Assembly: GCA_031413635.1 (NCBI GenBank)
Contig: JANOFM010000190.1
Location: forward strand, 1-30,378
Length of the DNA: 30,378 nt
Source: SZUA-430 sp031413635
GTDB lineage: Bacteria; Pseudomonadota; Alphaproteobacteria; Micropepsales; Micropepsaceae
Direction: 5' to 3'
Positions within the stretch are counted from its first letter, which is position 1. The number at the start of each line of letters is the position of its first letter. Below, piece by piece: positions 1 through 12,771 of this stretch. The notes beneath the pieces are model-generated. The model was given only the letters and a program-made list of their open reading frames with translations. It was not told the origin of the DNA and did no database searches. The position numbers were made by a program, and so were the translations under genes.

Positions 1-327
1 CCCTTCGCCCTCGGCATGGCGCTCTTCCCGATTGTCGATGTCGAAAGCGCGCTGTTCGACTCGCTGATGTCCGTCGCGTTGGCGTTCTCCGCGACGCTGT
101 TTGCCTATATCCACCTCAGCCGCTGCGCCGCCCCGACACTCGACGAAGGCCTGCTGGCCGGCACGATTTGGATGATGATGTCGATGGCGCTCGACACGCC
201 GTTCTTCCTCTTCGGCCCCGACCAAATGCGCATGGACCCCATCGACTACATGGACGACATCGCGCTGACCTATTTCATGATCCCGATCATCGCGGCGGGA
301 ATCGGGAAGGCGCTGAGGCGCGGGTGA
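1..327 (+). CDS. Membrane protein, 3' part only (5' end outside window)
   Basis: The reading frame is open from the first base, so this is probably the C-terminal part of a longer protein; an internal ATG at 16 could also start a 103-residue protein. Three hydrophobic stretches are visible, roughly residues 14-32, 45-66 and 82-100 counted from that ATG, separated by short acidic loops containing PIDYMDD. The chain ends in a basic tail (KALRRG). I recognise no family, so no function is assigned beyond integral inner-membrane protein. The next gene downstream is a convergent toxin-antitoxin pair, so this may be the last gene of the neighbouring region rather than part of that module. Confidence 0.5.
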   Translation, partial: PFALGMALFPIVDVESALFDSLMSVALAFSATLFAYIHLSRCAAPTLDEGLLAGTIWMMMSMALDTPFFLFGPDQMRMDPIDYMDDIALTYFMIPIIAAGIGKALRRG

Positions 328-375
328 GGTGCTCGTTTCTTCGGCGCCACCAATTCTACAAGCCCACCTTGGCAC

Positions 376-660
376 CTACGACTGCGCCTCCCGCCCGTGA
401 CGAACGTGCAGAATTACCACTTCACCTTTGTCGGAATCGATCCGATAGCGCGCGATGTAAGGGCTCGCGCCTAAAGCGATGACAAGTTGCCTGGAACCGT
501 CGTCTCGTAGACTCCCACGAGCCGGAAAGATCGAGAGCGACATGCAGCAACTGATGATCGCCGACACAGCGTTCTTCGCGGCACCCGGCGCCATCGGTTC
601 CAGAAAATCGCGCAGCCGAATGACGTCTTGTGTCGCTTCCTCGGAAAAGGAAACTTTCAC
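376..660 (-). CDS. parE: ParE/RelE-superfamily toxin of a type II TA pair
   Basis: This 94-residue basic protein has the ParE/RelE layout: an N-terminal VSFSEEATQDVIRLRDFLE helix pair, a central GSLRDDGSRQLVI strand, then SPYIARYRID and a C-terminal VVILHVRHGRE strand, as in ParE toxins. ParE toxins inhibit DNA gyrase and RelE toxins cleave mRNA at the ribosome; the sequence alone does not decide the target. The start is GTG at 660, overlapping the antitoxin stop as GTGA, which implies translational coupling with the antitoxin made first. No frameshift or missing motif is seen, so the gene looks intact. The symbol denotes family, not proven orthology. Confidence 0.8.
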   Translation of the reverse strand: MKVSFSEEATQDVIRLRDFLEPMAPGAAKNAVSAIISCCMSLSIFPARGSLRDDGSRQLVIALGASPYIARYRIDSDKGEVVILHVRHGREAQS

Positions 661-920
661 GGAGCCGGAACTGGCAGCTCGTGGTCGGTGTCCCAGCTAT
701 CGACCCAAGCCTTGATGGCCTCGATCGGAATGGCTTTGCGAGTCTTCAAGTAGTTTTCCCAGCGGCGCGCATCTTCCGCCGTCTCCGCCGCATCGTTCAG
801 AGAATTGACGAGCGCGGATTCGATAATCTGAGACAGCGATTGCTCGCCCGCCTCGGCGACACGCGCGAGCGCCGCATCGACATCGGCGCTTATCTCGATC
901 GTTCGTTTGATCGTCGTCAT
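657..920 (-). CDS. parD: Ribbon-helix-helix antitoxin (ParD/CopG type)
   Basis: This 87-residue protein begins MTTIKRTIEISADVDAALA, a typical ribbon-helix-helix beta strand and first helix, followed by EQSLSQIIESALVNSL as the second helix. The acidic, tryptophan-containing C-terminal tail (about residues 50-87) would wrap the toxin. I chose the ATG at 920 because it sits at the start of the RHH strand; an in-frame start at 941 would add seven unrelated residues. It is expected to neutralise the ParE-like protein encoded immediately downstream and to repress its own promoter. The gene starts 24 bp after the stop of the rpoD tail fragment, so its promoter must lie within or beyond that fragment. 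Confidence 0.8.
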   Translation of the reverse strand: MTTIKRTIEISADVDAALARVAEAGEQSLSQIIESALVNSLNDAAETAEDARRWENYLKTRKAIPIEAIKAWVDSWDTDHELPVPAP

Positions 921-944
921 GCGCTGAAAATCGCACAACAACCC

Positions 945-1252
945 CTAACTGTCGAGAAAGCTCCGCAGCTTCCGCGACCTACTCGGATGCTTCAACTTCC
1001 GCAGCGCCTTCGCCTCGATCTGCCGAATACGTTCGCGCGTCACCGAGAACTGCTGGCCCACCTCTTCTAGCGTATGGTCGGTATTCATGCCGATGCCGAA
1101 ACGCATGCGCAGCACGCGCTCCTCGCGCGGCGTCAGCACCCGCGTCGTCGTCTCGCGCAGGTTCGACTGGATCGCCGCGTCGATCGGCAGGATCGCGTTC
1201 GTATCCGGGATGAAATCGCCCAGATGCGAATCTTCCTCGTCGCCGATCGGCG
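945..1252 (-). pseudogene. rpoD': Detached second copy of the rpoD 3' end (sigma region 4)
   Basis: This segment encodes the last ~100 residues of RpoD, from about PIGDEEDSHLGDF through the region 4.2 helix-turn-helix (SVTRERIRQIEAKALRK) to the stop. Against the intact gene at 1805-2121 the translation differs only by loss of three residues (ASL before TPREER) and a final Ser instead of Asn. The DNA nevertheless differs at roughly 20 positions by hand alignment, nearly all synonymous. Similarity stops abruptly at about 1252 and at the stop codon. No ATG lies in frame; a GTG at 1139 could start a 64-residue region 4 peptide but has no Shine-Dalgarno. I treat it as a gene fragment. Confidence 0.85.
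945..1252. repeat. Direct repeat, left copy (rpoD 3' end)
   Basis: This is the left member of a long imperfect direct repeat whose other member is 1805-2121. It is 308 bp long against 317 bp. The difference is one 9-bp deletion (bases 1998-2006 of the right copy) lying between short CAGC repeats. The copies enclose the DUF2442/DUF4160 pair and have the same orientation. Confidence 0.85.
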
Positions 1253-1315
1253 CTTCAAAATGCGATTTCGCTACGCATCCACTTCGCGCCGCAACAACCC
1301 CGAGTCCTTCATCTC

Positions 1316-1537
1316 CTAAAACAAAGCGCCGGGAGAAATATCATACCCATTGGGCCATGTCGGAGCGCCGAACTCGAGAAACGCCTGTGCAAAAAAATTT
1401 TGGTCTCTCAAAGGCTCAATCATCGGACCAGGTTCGAAGACAATTTTGGAAAAGTCGAGTTCTCCGGTCGAATCGTCCGAGAACCAGAACCGCATCCGAT
1501 GGCCACCGGAATACTTCAGTTTCCTGACCTTAATCAT
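1316..1537 (-). CDS. DUF2442 protein (partner of DUF4160)
   Basis: This 73-residue protein has the DUF2442 pattern: an N-terminal strand, FSDDSTGELDFSKIV, then PLRDQNFFAQAFLEFGAPTWPNGYDISPGALF at the C-terminus. The WPNG-D-SP motif is characteristic of the family. DUF2442 genes commonly sit beside DUF4160 genes and the pairs are treated as putative toxin-antitoxin modules; that functional role is not proven. The start at 1537 overlaps the original end of DUF4160 as ATGATTAA, so translation was presumably coupled. In-frame codons upstream to 1552 belong to the DUF4160 reading and are not used. The gene itself is intact, although its partner is frameshifted. Confidence 0.8.
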   Translation of the reverse strand: MIKVRKLKYSGGHRMRFWFSDDSTGELDFSKIVFEPGPMIEPLRDQNFFAQAFLEFGAPTWPNGYDISPGALF

Positions 1538-1795
1538 CGTCCAAACCCGCAATCTTGCGCATCGGCAGACCTTGCCGAGCGTTCTGCCAATTTTGCAGCA
1601 ACGCCCCTCGCCTTAGCAAGGTCCATTCATTTACCTGCGACGCGCCGCGACCGGCAGTTTGCCCTCGATAATATCGCCGGTCTCAATGCTCACATTCGCT
1701 TCATGCTGCTGATAAATAACATGAAAATGTGGCGGCGGGTGGTCCCGCAAGTACATGCGAATGGCAATGCCGTAGAAGAATGAGATGGTCGGCAT
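1530..1795 (-). pseudogene. DUF4160 gene disrupted by a -1 frameshift
   Basis: From ATG 1795 the sequence reads MPTISFFYGIAIRMYLRDHP and PPHFHVIYQQHEANVSI, the hallmark start of DUF4160 proteins, but stops after 54 residues at 1631-1633. Moving one base into the next frame restores VNEWTLLRRGALLQNW and then QNARQGLPMRKIAGLDDD, the expected family C-terminus, ending at 1530. The total length, 266 bp, is one base short of 89 codons, so one base was lost near 1634-1637. It starts 9 bp after the intact rpoD stop, on the same strand. It is either a recent pseudogene or a sequencing error. DUF4160 is a suspected toxin-like partner of DUF2442. Confidence 0.85.
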
Positions 1796-1804
1796 TACCC
1801 GCCT

Positions 1805-4345
<2,541 letters not shown>

Positions 4346-4369
4346 CGGCAATGCGCTCCCCCTCGACCT

Positions 4370-6307
4370 TCAGAAAGCGTCGGGCGGACCTGCCTCCGCA
4401 CCGATGGCGGACTGCAGTTCCAAGGCGATAGCGCGCAGCCGCGCCAGATTTTCCTCGGTCGCCTCGCGCTCGAGCGCGTCGGCGGCCTGGGCATGTTCGG
4501 CCGCAAGCACCGTCAGTTTGTGATGGCGTGCAACCGAATGGCTGAACTCGCGCGACACCACCGCCGCGCTCGTCTCTCGCCTGGTCATAGCCATGGACTT
4601 GAGCATCGGCCGCCGCTCCAACCGCTCGCAGATTTCCCCGAACCCACGCCGCGTGAGGTGGTCGCGAAGGCCTTGACAGTCAAGGGGTTGTTCAAAAGAG
4701 GCCGCATGTAGGAGTTCGCGTCTGAGTTTGTCAAGTTGAGGCTCTGCAATTGGCAGGCCCACGAAAGCCTCGGAAAACTCCTCCAGCAAGAACGGATGGG
4801 TTAACGCGGCCAAGACGATTGCCTCCTCCGCAATGCCGGAAGGATAGAGCGTTCGCGCCAATCCGCGCCCCACAGCCGACCGCCTGACCGCGTCCGACAC
4901 CGGGGCGATCCAAGCCGGCCGGGCCCCCGGCCTGTCGGGCTTAAATCCGGGCCTTGGGGAGAACCGGCCCCCTCCCCAGGATTGACCACCCCAAGCCTCC
5001 CTGCGACCTTGTTGCTGATCGGGCCGTCGGAACGGTGCCGGCGCAAAAAGATCGCGCAGCCGCTGCTGCATCATCGTGCGGTAATACTCGCGCACTTTCG
5101 GGTCCGTGATCTCGCGCACACAGTCCATCAAACGCTTCTCGGCCCCCGCGCGCCGCTCCGGCGTCGCCAGATCGGCGTTTTCGATTTCGCGCCGCCACAA
5201 CACATCGGCAAGCCCCACGGCCTCGTCGAGCACCGCCTGCATCGCGCTCGATCCGCGCGCGCGGAGCAGATCGTCGGGGTCTTGTCCGCCGGGAAGCAAT
5301 GCAAATCGCAACGACTGCCCGGGTTCCAGCAACGGCAGCGCGAGATCGATCCCGCGCTGCGCCGCCTTGATGCCCGCCGCATCGCCGTCGAAACAGAGAT
5401 AAGGCTCCGGCGCGATGCGCCACATCATCTGCAAATGATCGTCCGTCAAGGCGGTGCCGAGCGGCGCCACGGCTCCGGCGAAACCCGCCGCCACCAACGC
5501 GATCACATCGACATAACCCTCGACCGCGATCAGCGCCGCCCCTTGCGCCACGGCCTTGCGCGCCGGACCAAGATTGAACAGCACCGTGCTCTTCTTGAAC
5601 AGCCGCGTCTCCGGCGAGTTCAGATATTTCGGCTTGCCCTCGGGATCGAGCGTGCGCCCGCCGAACGCGATCACCTTCCCGCGCACATCCGTGATGGGAA
5701 AGATCAGCCGCCCGCGAAACCTATCGTATGGTTCGCCGCCGTCATCGGGCGCGCCGACCAGACCGGCCTCGACCATGTCTTCGACCGGCACGCCCTTCGC
5801 CAGCAGATGATCCTTCAGGCCCGCACGCGCATCGGGCGCGAACCCCAAGCGAAACGGCGCGACGGCGGCGCCCGTCAGTTGCCGCCCGTCGAGATACGTT
5901 CGCGCCTTGCTGCCGCGCGAACTTTGCAACTCGCTTTCGAAAAACACCGCCGCAAGCTCCATGACGTCGTAGAGCGAACGCCTGGATTTCTCGCGTTCTT
6001 CGTCGCGTTCCTCGCGCGCCGGTAACGCCATCCCCGCTTGCGTGGCAAGCTGCTCGACCGCTTCGGGAAACGACAATCCCTCGGTCTCCATCACGAACGT
6101 AATGATGTCGCCATGTACCCCGCAGCCGAAGCAATGATAGAAATTCTTGTCCGCGCTCACCGAAAACGACGGCGACTTCTCCGAATGAAACGGACACAGG
6201 CCCACATGATTGCGCCCGCGCCGGACGAGCTTGACCTTGCGCCCGACGACATCCGCCACCGGCACCCGATCGCGCAACTCCTCCAAAAATCGCGGGGTAA
6301 AACGCAT
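4370..6307 (-). CDS. dnaG: DNA primase
   Basis: DnaG makes RNA primers for lagging-strand synthesis at the replication fork. The 645-residue protein has the CHC2 zinc finger (C38, H41, C59, C62), the catalytic core with RFRGRLIFPITD and PKYLNSPET (about 196-233), and the TOPRIM acidic residues E263 (EGYVD) and D308/D310 (DGDAAG). A Gly/Arg-rich linker at about 425-465 leads to a C-terminal helicase-binding domain from about 480. It starts only 4 bp after the yqeY stop and ends about 24 bp before rpoD. The unit is thus the alphaproteobacterial version of the macromolecular-synthesis operon, with yqeY in the place of rpsU. Length and motifs are normal. Confidence 0.97.
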   Translation of the reverse strand: MRFTPRFLEELRDRVPVADVVGRKVKLVRRGRNHVGLCPFHSEKSPSFSVSADKNFYHCFGCGVHGDIITFVMETEGLSFPEAVEQLATQAGMALPAREERDEEREKSRRSLYDVMELAAVFFESELQSSRGSKARTYLDGRQLTGAAVAPFRLGFAPDARAGLKDHLLAKGVPVEDMVEAGLVGAPDDGGEPYDRFRGRLIFPITDVRGKVIAFGGRTLDPEGKPKYLNSPETRLFKKSTVLFNLGPARKAVAQGAALIAVEGYVDVIALVAAGFAGAVAPLGTALTDDHLQMMWRIAPEPYLCFDGDAAGIKAAQRGIDLALPLLEPGQSLRFALLPGGQDPDDLLRARGSSAMQAVLDEAVGLADVLWRREIENADLATPERRAGAEKRLMDCVREITDPKVREYYRTMMQQRLRDLFAPAPFRRPDQQQGRREAWGGQSWGGGRFSPRPGFKPDRPGARPAWIAPVSDAVRRSAVGRGLARTLYPSGIAEEAIVLAALTHPFLLEEFSEAFVGLPIAEPQLDKLRRELLHAASFEQPLDCQGLRDHLTRRGFGEICERLERRPMLKSMAMTRRETSAAVVSREFSHSVARHHKLTVLAAEHAQAADALEREATEENLARLRAIALELQSAIGAEAGPPDAF

Positions 6308-6311
6308 GCGC

Positions 6312-6770
6312 TCAGCTGCCGGTCAGCAGCTCCTTCACCACCGCGTTCGCCTTCGAAAAGTCCATCTTCCCCGCGAATTTCCCCTTCAGCTCGGCCATCA
6401 CCTTGCCCATGTCCTTGACCGAAGCGGCCCCCGTCGCCGCCACCGCCGCCTTCACCGCCGCGCGCACGTCGCCTTCGCTCATCTGTTGCGGCAGATAGGC
6501 CTCGATGATCGCCTTTTCCTCGCGCTCTTGCGTCGCCAGATCGACACGCCCCGCCTTGTCGTAGGCTTCGATGGAATCGTTGCGCTGTTTGATCATCTTT
6601 TGCAGCAGACCCAGAATTTCCTCGTCGCTCAACGCCTCGCGCCCCAAGCCGCGCGCCTCGATATCTTTGTCCTTGAGCGCCGCCAGAATGAGCCTGATCG
6701 TGCCGAGCCGCCGCTGATCCTTGGCGCGCATTGCGTCCTTCATGGCCTCGGTGAACTTGTCACGCAGCAT
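6312..6770 (-). CDS. yqeY: GatB/YqeY domain protein
   Basis: This 152-residue protein is a stand-alone GatB/YqeY-domain protein, related to the tail domain of the amidotransferase subunit GatB that binds tRNA. Family features are MLRDKFTEAMKDAMRAKD, TIRLILAALKDKDIEARG, LQKMIKQRNDSIEAYDKAGR and the C-terminal VKDMGKVMAELKGKFAGKMD. The start is ATG 6770, preceded by AAGGA at good spacing; upstream in-frame codons to 6908 overlap the promoter region and carry no family sequence. It is the first gene of the unit with dnaG and rpoD. Its exact cellular role is not established; a tRNA-related function is inferred from the family. Confidence 0.92.
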   Translation of the reverse strand: MLRDKFTEAMKDAMRAKDQRRLGTIRLILAALKDKDIEARGLGREALSDEEILGLLQKMIKQRNDSIEAYDKAGRVDLATQEREEKAIIEAYLPQQMSEGDVRAAVKAAVAATGAASVKDMGKVMAELKGKFAGKMDFSKANAVVKELLTGS

Positions 6771-6801
6771 GTTCCAGTCCTTCTTCCCTGTCGTCGCGCC
6801 C

Positions 6802-6831
6802 ACCATACAGCGCCGAATTCCCCGCTCCCAA
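6802..6831 (-). promoter_or_regulatory. Candidate promoter for yqeY-dnaG-rpoD
   Basis: On the minus strand a TTGGGA (6826-6831) and a TATGGT (6802-6807) are separated by 18 bp, about 30 bp upstream of the yqeY start. The spacing and the short leader fit a sigma-70 promoter. It lies back to back with the carA promoter candidate. Confidence 0.5.
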
Positions 6832-6883
6832 GCCTTTGACGGGACACGGCCTTCAGCCTTGTGGACGGGAAGCGCTACGTTTC

Positions 6884-6913
6884 TTGACGGGAACAAACCG
6901 GCTCCCATATGGT
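6884..6913 (+). promoter_or_regulatory. Candidate carA promoter
   Basis: TTGACG (6884-6889) and TATGGT (6908-6913) are 18 bp apart and lie about 55 bp upstream of the carA start. The -35 sits in the last of three copies of GACGGGA (6838, 6864 and 6886), spaced 26 and 22 bp, which might mark a regulator site or be chance. Confidence 0.5.
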
Positions 6914-6968
6914 CCGCCAGTTTTGCGGGCGCCGCCGTCCGAAACCCCGCAAAAACCTAAGAGCCCGC

Positions 6969-8156
6969 ATGACCGAGACTGCCACAAGCCCCCGCGAAAT
7001 GGGCCCTGCCCCCTCGCGGAGACGAATCACGGGCGCGCTCGTGCTCGCCGACGGCACCGTCTTTGAGGGCCAAGGCTTCGGCGCCACCGGCCACGCTGTC
7101 GGCGAAGTCTGCTTCAACACCGCGATGACGGGCTACCAGGAAATCCTGACCGACCCCTCCTACGCCGCCCAGATCGTCTGCTTCACCTTTCCTCATATCG
7201 GCAACACCGGCACCAACGCCGAAGACGTCGAGACCACAACCCCAGCGGCGCGCGGCCTGATCGTCAAAGCCGGCATCTCCGACCCGTCGAACTACCGCAA
7301 CAGCCAGCACCTCGACATCTGGTTGAAGCGCAACAAGATCGTGGCCTTAGCCGGCATCGACACCCGCCGCCTGACGCGCCTGATCCGCGAAAAGGGAATG
7401 CCGAACGGTGTCATCGCCCACGACGCGACCGGTAGTTTCGCAATCCCCGCTCTAAGGCGCGAAGCCGCCAACTGGCCCGGGCTCGAAGGGATGGATCTCG
7501 CCAAGGACGTAACCGCGCGTCAAACCTGGACGCTCGACGAAACCCGCTGGGTCTGGGGCAAAGGCTACGCCGCGCTGAGCAAGCCGCGCTTCAACATCGT
7601 CGTCGTCGACTACGGCGTGAAGCGCAACATCCTGCGCTCGCTAACTTCCATTGGCGCGAAACTCACCGTCGTGCCCGCAAGCACCAGCTACGACGACATC
7701 GCGCGCCTCAAACCCGACGGTGTGGTCCTCTCGAACGGCCCCGGCGATCCGGCGGCCACAGGCGTCTACGCCGGACCGGTGATCCGCAAACTGGTCGACG
7801 CCGGCCTGCCGGTCTTCGGAATTTGTCTCGGCCATCAAATGCTGGCGCTCGCATTGGGCGCGAGAACGAAAAAAATGCGCCAAGGCCACCACGGCGCCAA
7901 CCACCCCGTGAAGGACCTCGCCACCGGCAAAGTCGAAATCGTCTCGATAAACCACGGCTTCACCGTCGACACGTCGACCCTGCCGCGCGGGGTCAAGGAA
8001 ACCCACATCTCGCTCTTCGACGGCACCAATTGCGGCCTATCCCTCGAAGGCCGCCCGGTCTTCTCAGTCCAATACCACCCCGAAGCGTCACCTGGTCCCC
8101 ACGACAGCCAATACCTCTTCGACCGCTTCGCCAGTGCGATGGAGTCAAAGCGTTGA
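6969..8156 (+). CDS. carA: Carbamoyl-phosphate synthase small subunit
   Basis: CarA is the glutamine amidotransferase subunit that supplies ammonia to CarB for carbamoyl phosphate, the precursor of arginine and pyrimidines. The 395-residue protein has the N-terminal CPSase small-chain domain (GALVLADGTVFEGQGFG, NTAMTGYQEILTDPSY) and a class I glutaminase domain with nucleophile C286 in FGICLGHQM and the H370/E372 pair in YHPEASPGP. The start is ATG 6969; the frame continues 20 codons further up, but those overlap the promoter. Unlike the usual arrangement, carB does not follow directly: an HD-domain gene overlapping the carA stop and a 450-bp spacer lie between them. Confidence 0.97.
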   Translation: MTETATSPREMGPAPSRRRITGALVLADGTVFEGQGFGATGHAVGEVCFNTAMTGYQEILTDPSYAAQIVCFTFPHIGNTGTNAEDVETTTPAARGLIVKAGISDPSNYRNSQHLDIWLKRNKIVALAGIDTRRLTRLIREKGMPNGVIAHDATGSFAIPALRREAANWPGLEGMDLAKDVTARQTWTLDETRWVWGKGYAALSKPRFNIVVVDYGVKRNILRSLTSIGAKLTVVPASTSYDDIARLKPDGVVLSNGPGDPAATGVYAGPVIRKLVDAGLPVFGICLGHQMLALALGARTKKMRQGHHGANHPVKDLATGKVEIVSINHGFTVDTSTLPRGVKETHISLFDGTNCGLSLEGRPVFSVQYHPEASPGPHDSQYLFDRFASAMESKR

Positions 8157-8815
8157 GTGATCGCGCAACGATCGAAGCACTCAAAGCCCGCTGGCGCACG
8201 CATGTGCAAATGCTTGGCAATTTCTCGCCCGACATCGTCGGCCGCACGTTCGATAATCTGTGTGCGTCCTATTCCGAGCCGCAGCGCCACTATCACACGC
8301 TCGCCCACCTCACCGCTTTGTTCGACTGCCTGGAACTTCATGCCGACGAAATCGGCGAGCCCGCGCGCCTGGCCTTCGCCGCCTGGTATCACGACATCGT
8401 CTACGACCCGCGCCGCAGCGATAACGAAGCCAAGAGCGCCGAACGGGCGATGAAGGAACTCGACGATCTGGGCGCCAGTTCCGACATCCGCTCGCGCGTC
8501 GTGCAATTGATCTTGGCCACCAAAAACCACATGGCCGGCGGGCGCGACTACGACGACGAGATTTTCTTGGACGCCGATTTCGCAATCCTGGGCGCACCCG
8601 AAGACACCTACCGCCAATACGTTCGCGACGTGCGCGCCGAATACGGCCATGTCGGCGACGCCGATTGGAAGACGGGCCGTGGCGCCTTCCTCAAAAAAAT
8701 CTCAGCCGCCCCGCGCATCTTCCGCACCGGCATCTTCGAAGGCGCCTACGCCGAACAGGCACGCAACAACATCGCCTGGGAACTCGCCATCCTCGAAGCG
8801 GAGAGCGCGGCATGA
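8153..8815 (+). CDS. HD-superfamily metal-dependent phosphohydrolase (COG4339 type)
   Basis: This 220-residue protein matches the family of predicted HD phosphohydrolases sometimes labelled NMDAR2C-like. Visible metal ligands are H48 and H52 in RHYHTLAHL, the H80-D81 pair in AAWYHDIVYD, a later His in TKNHMAGG, and an Asp in DADFAILGAPE. The substrate is unknown. I chose the TTG at 8153, which overlaps the carA stop by four bases and is preceded by GGAG at 8141-8144; the downstream residues SDRATIEALKARW fit the family N-terminus, and no better start exists. Translational coupling to carA is likely, but a role in carbamoyl-phosphate metabolism is only an inference from position. Confidence 0.82.
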   Translation: MSDRATIEALKARWRTHVQMLGNFSPDIVGRTFDNLCASYSEPQRHYHTLAHLTALFDCLELHADEIGEPARLAFAAWYHDIVYDPRRSDNEAKSAERAMKELDDLGASSDIRSRVVQLILATKNHMAGGRDYDDEIFLDADFAILGAPEDTYRQYVRDVRAEYGHVGDADWKTGRGAFLKKISAAPRIFRTGIFEGAYAEQARNNIAWELAILEAESAA

Positions 8816-8830
8816 CGGTAGAAAAGAAGC

Positions 8831-8974
8831 TTGAACCACGAAGAACACCAAGATGCTCTGCTCGCAAGAGATCCGCTCGTTCGGCGCGAAGCGCCAGCAT
8901 TGCGCGCTACGCGCGCGGGCGGTCGCCGGCACGGCCTGAGCATCTTGGTGTTCTTGGTGTTCTTGGTGGTTCAA
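8831..8974. repeat. Long intergenic hairpin (inverted repeat with 9-nt unit)
   Basis: The left arm (8831-8858) and right arm (8938-8974) are inverted complements ending in TTGAACCAC. The right arm carries an extra 9-nt unit (AAGAACACC when read on the other strand), so the arms are built from a short tandem motif. The 79-bp GC-rich loop has further self-pairing. Such GAACCAC-AAGAACACC-type palindromes resemble interspersed repeats in many bacterial genomes that are often mis-called as small proteins beginning NHEEH. It begins 15 bp after the HD gene stop. Confidence 0.8.
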
Positions 8975-9003
8975 ATTCCTGCAGCATTTCAACCGCACAA
9001 AAC

Positions 9004-9037
9004 TTGCATTTCGAGACCAAAAGTTCTATATTTGTTC
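9004..9037 (+). promoter_or_regulatory. Promoter with overlapping LexA-like box upstream of carB
   Basis: TTGCAT (9004-9009), 17 bp, then TATATT (9027-9032) is a good sigma-70 promoter. GTTC (9023-9026) and GTTC (9034-9037), separated by exactly 7 bp, match the alphaproteobacterial LexA operator GTTC-N7-GTTC and cover the -10. The first gene downstream is carB at 9268, giving a leader of about 230 nt. An eight-base degenerate site can occur by chance about once in 30 kb; its fit on the -10 is what makes it notable. Confidence 0.5.
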
Positions 9038-9141
9038 CCACGACATTTGTGGTTCGAAAACATCCGTCGCGCGCGCTTCACGACGGGCATTTCCACGCGC
9101 GCCCGGTGCGCCTAAAGGAACCGCTTTCGATCCCCCTGCTG

Positions 9142-9208
9142 CCATCACATGTGATGGATGATGTGATGGCAGTTTTGGCGGAAATCTGCGGATGTGATGG
9201 CGTGATGG
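9142..9208 (+). promoter_or_regulatory. GTGATGG palindrome and repeat cluster in the carB leader
   Basis: A perfect 16-bp palindrome, CCATCACATGTGATGG, lies at 9142-9157, followed by further TGTGATGG copies at 9162-9169 and 9193-9200 and a GTGATGG at 9202-9208. An inverted version (CATCACACCA) appears at 9231-9240. The arrangement resembles an operator cluster or an RNA structure in the leader, but I do not recognise the regulator. Confidence 0.4.
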
Positions 9209-9267
9209 CACGGATTAGATTTGCGTTTTGCATCACACCACGCCCGCGTCGGACGGTGGCGTAGCCG

Positions 9268-12534
<3,267 letters not shown>

Positions 12535-12583
12535 CCCCTTGAATATGAAAGATTCATTGCGGCGGACAGACCCTAGTCCGACC

Positions 12584-12612
12584 TTGAAATTTTGAGCGAT
12601 TAGGCTTAGTAT
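12584..12612 (+). promoter_or_regulatory. Candidate greA promoter
   Basis: TTGAAA (12584-12589), 17 bp, TAGTAT (12607-12612) fits a sigma-70 promoter in the 237-bp gap between carB and greA. It would give a leader of about 150 nt. Confidence 0.5.
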
Positions 12613-12695
12613 TCGTCCGTGCGCTGAATGTTGGGGATGCGTCCTCCGTGCACACGCCACCGAGCCTCCGGCGAGCGACTTTAGAGAATTTTTCA

Positions 12696-12722
12696 GGCCT
12701 TGGCGGTTCAACCACCAAGGCC
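12696..12722 (+). promoter_or_regulatory. Hairpin in the greA leader
   Basis: GGCCTTGG (12696-12703) pairs perfectly with CCAAGGCC (12715-12722), with additional GGTT/AACC pairing possible in the loop. The bases after it (GCTTGAATTTGTTG) are only moderately T-rich, so it is a weak terminator at best. It may be an attenuator or a structural element of the greA mRNA. Confidence 0.4.
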
Positions 12723-12771
12723 GCTTGAATTTGTTGTCCTTCGACAACCATCGAGAAGACAGAGCAAGACT

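Noticed and set aside
8831..9115. Small ORF starting NHEEHQ within the hairpin repeat
   Set aside because: It is a translation of a palindromic repeat, a common false gene call.
9154..9264. 36-codon leader ORF ending 3 bp before carB
   Set aside because: No Shine-Dalgarno, and no run of Arg or pyrimidine-related codons; it crosses the GTGATGG repeats. Could be real, but I cannot support it.
12563..12580. Small hairpin after carB (CGGAC/GTCCG)
   Set aside because: Five-bp stem with no T-run; too weak to call a terminator.
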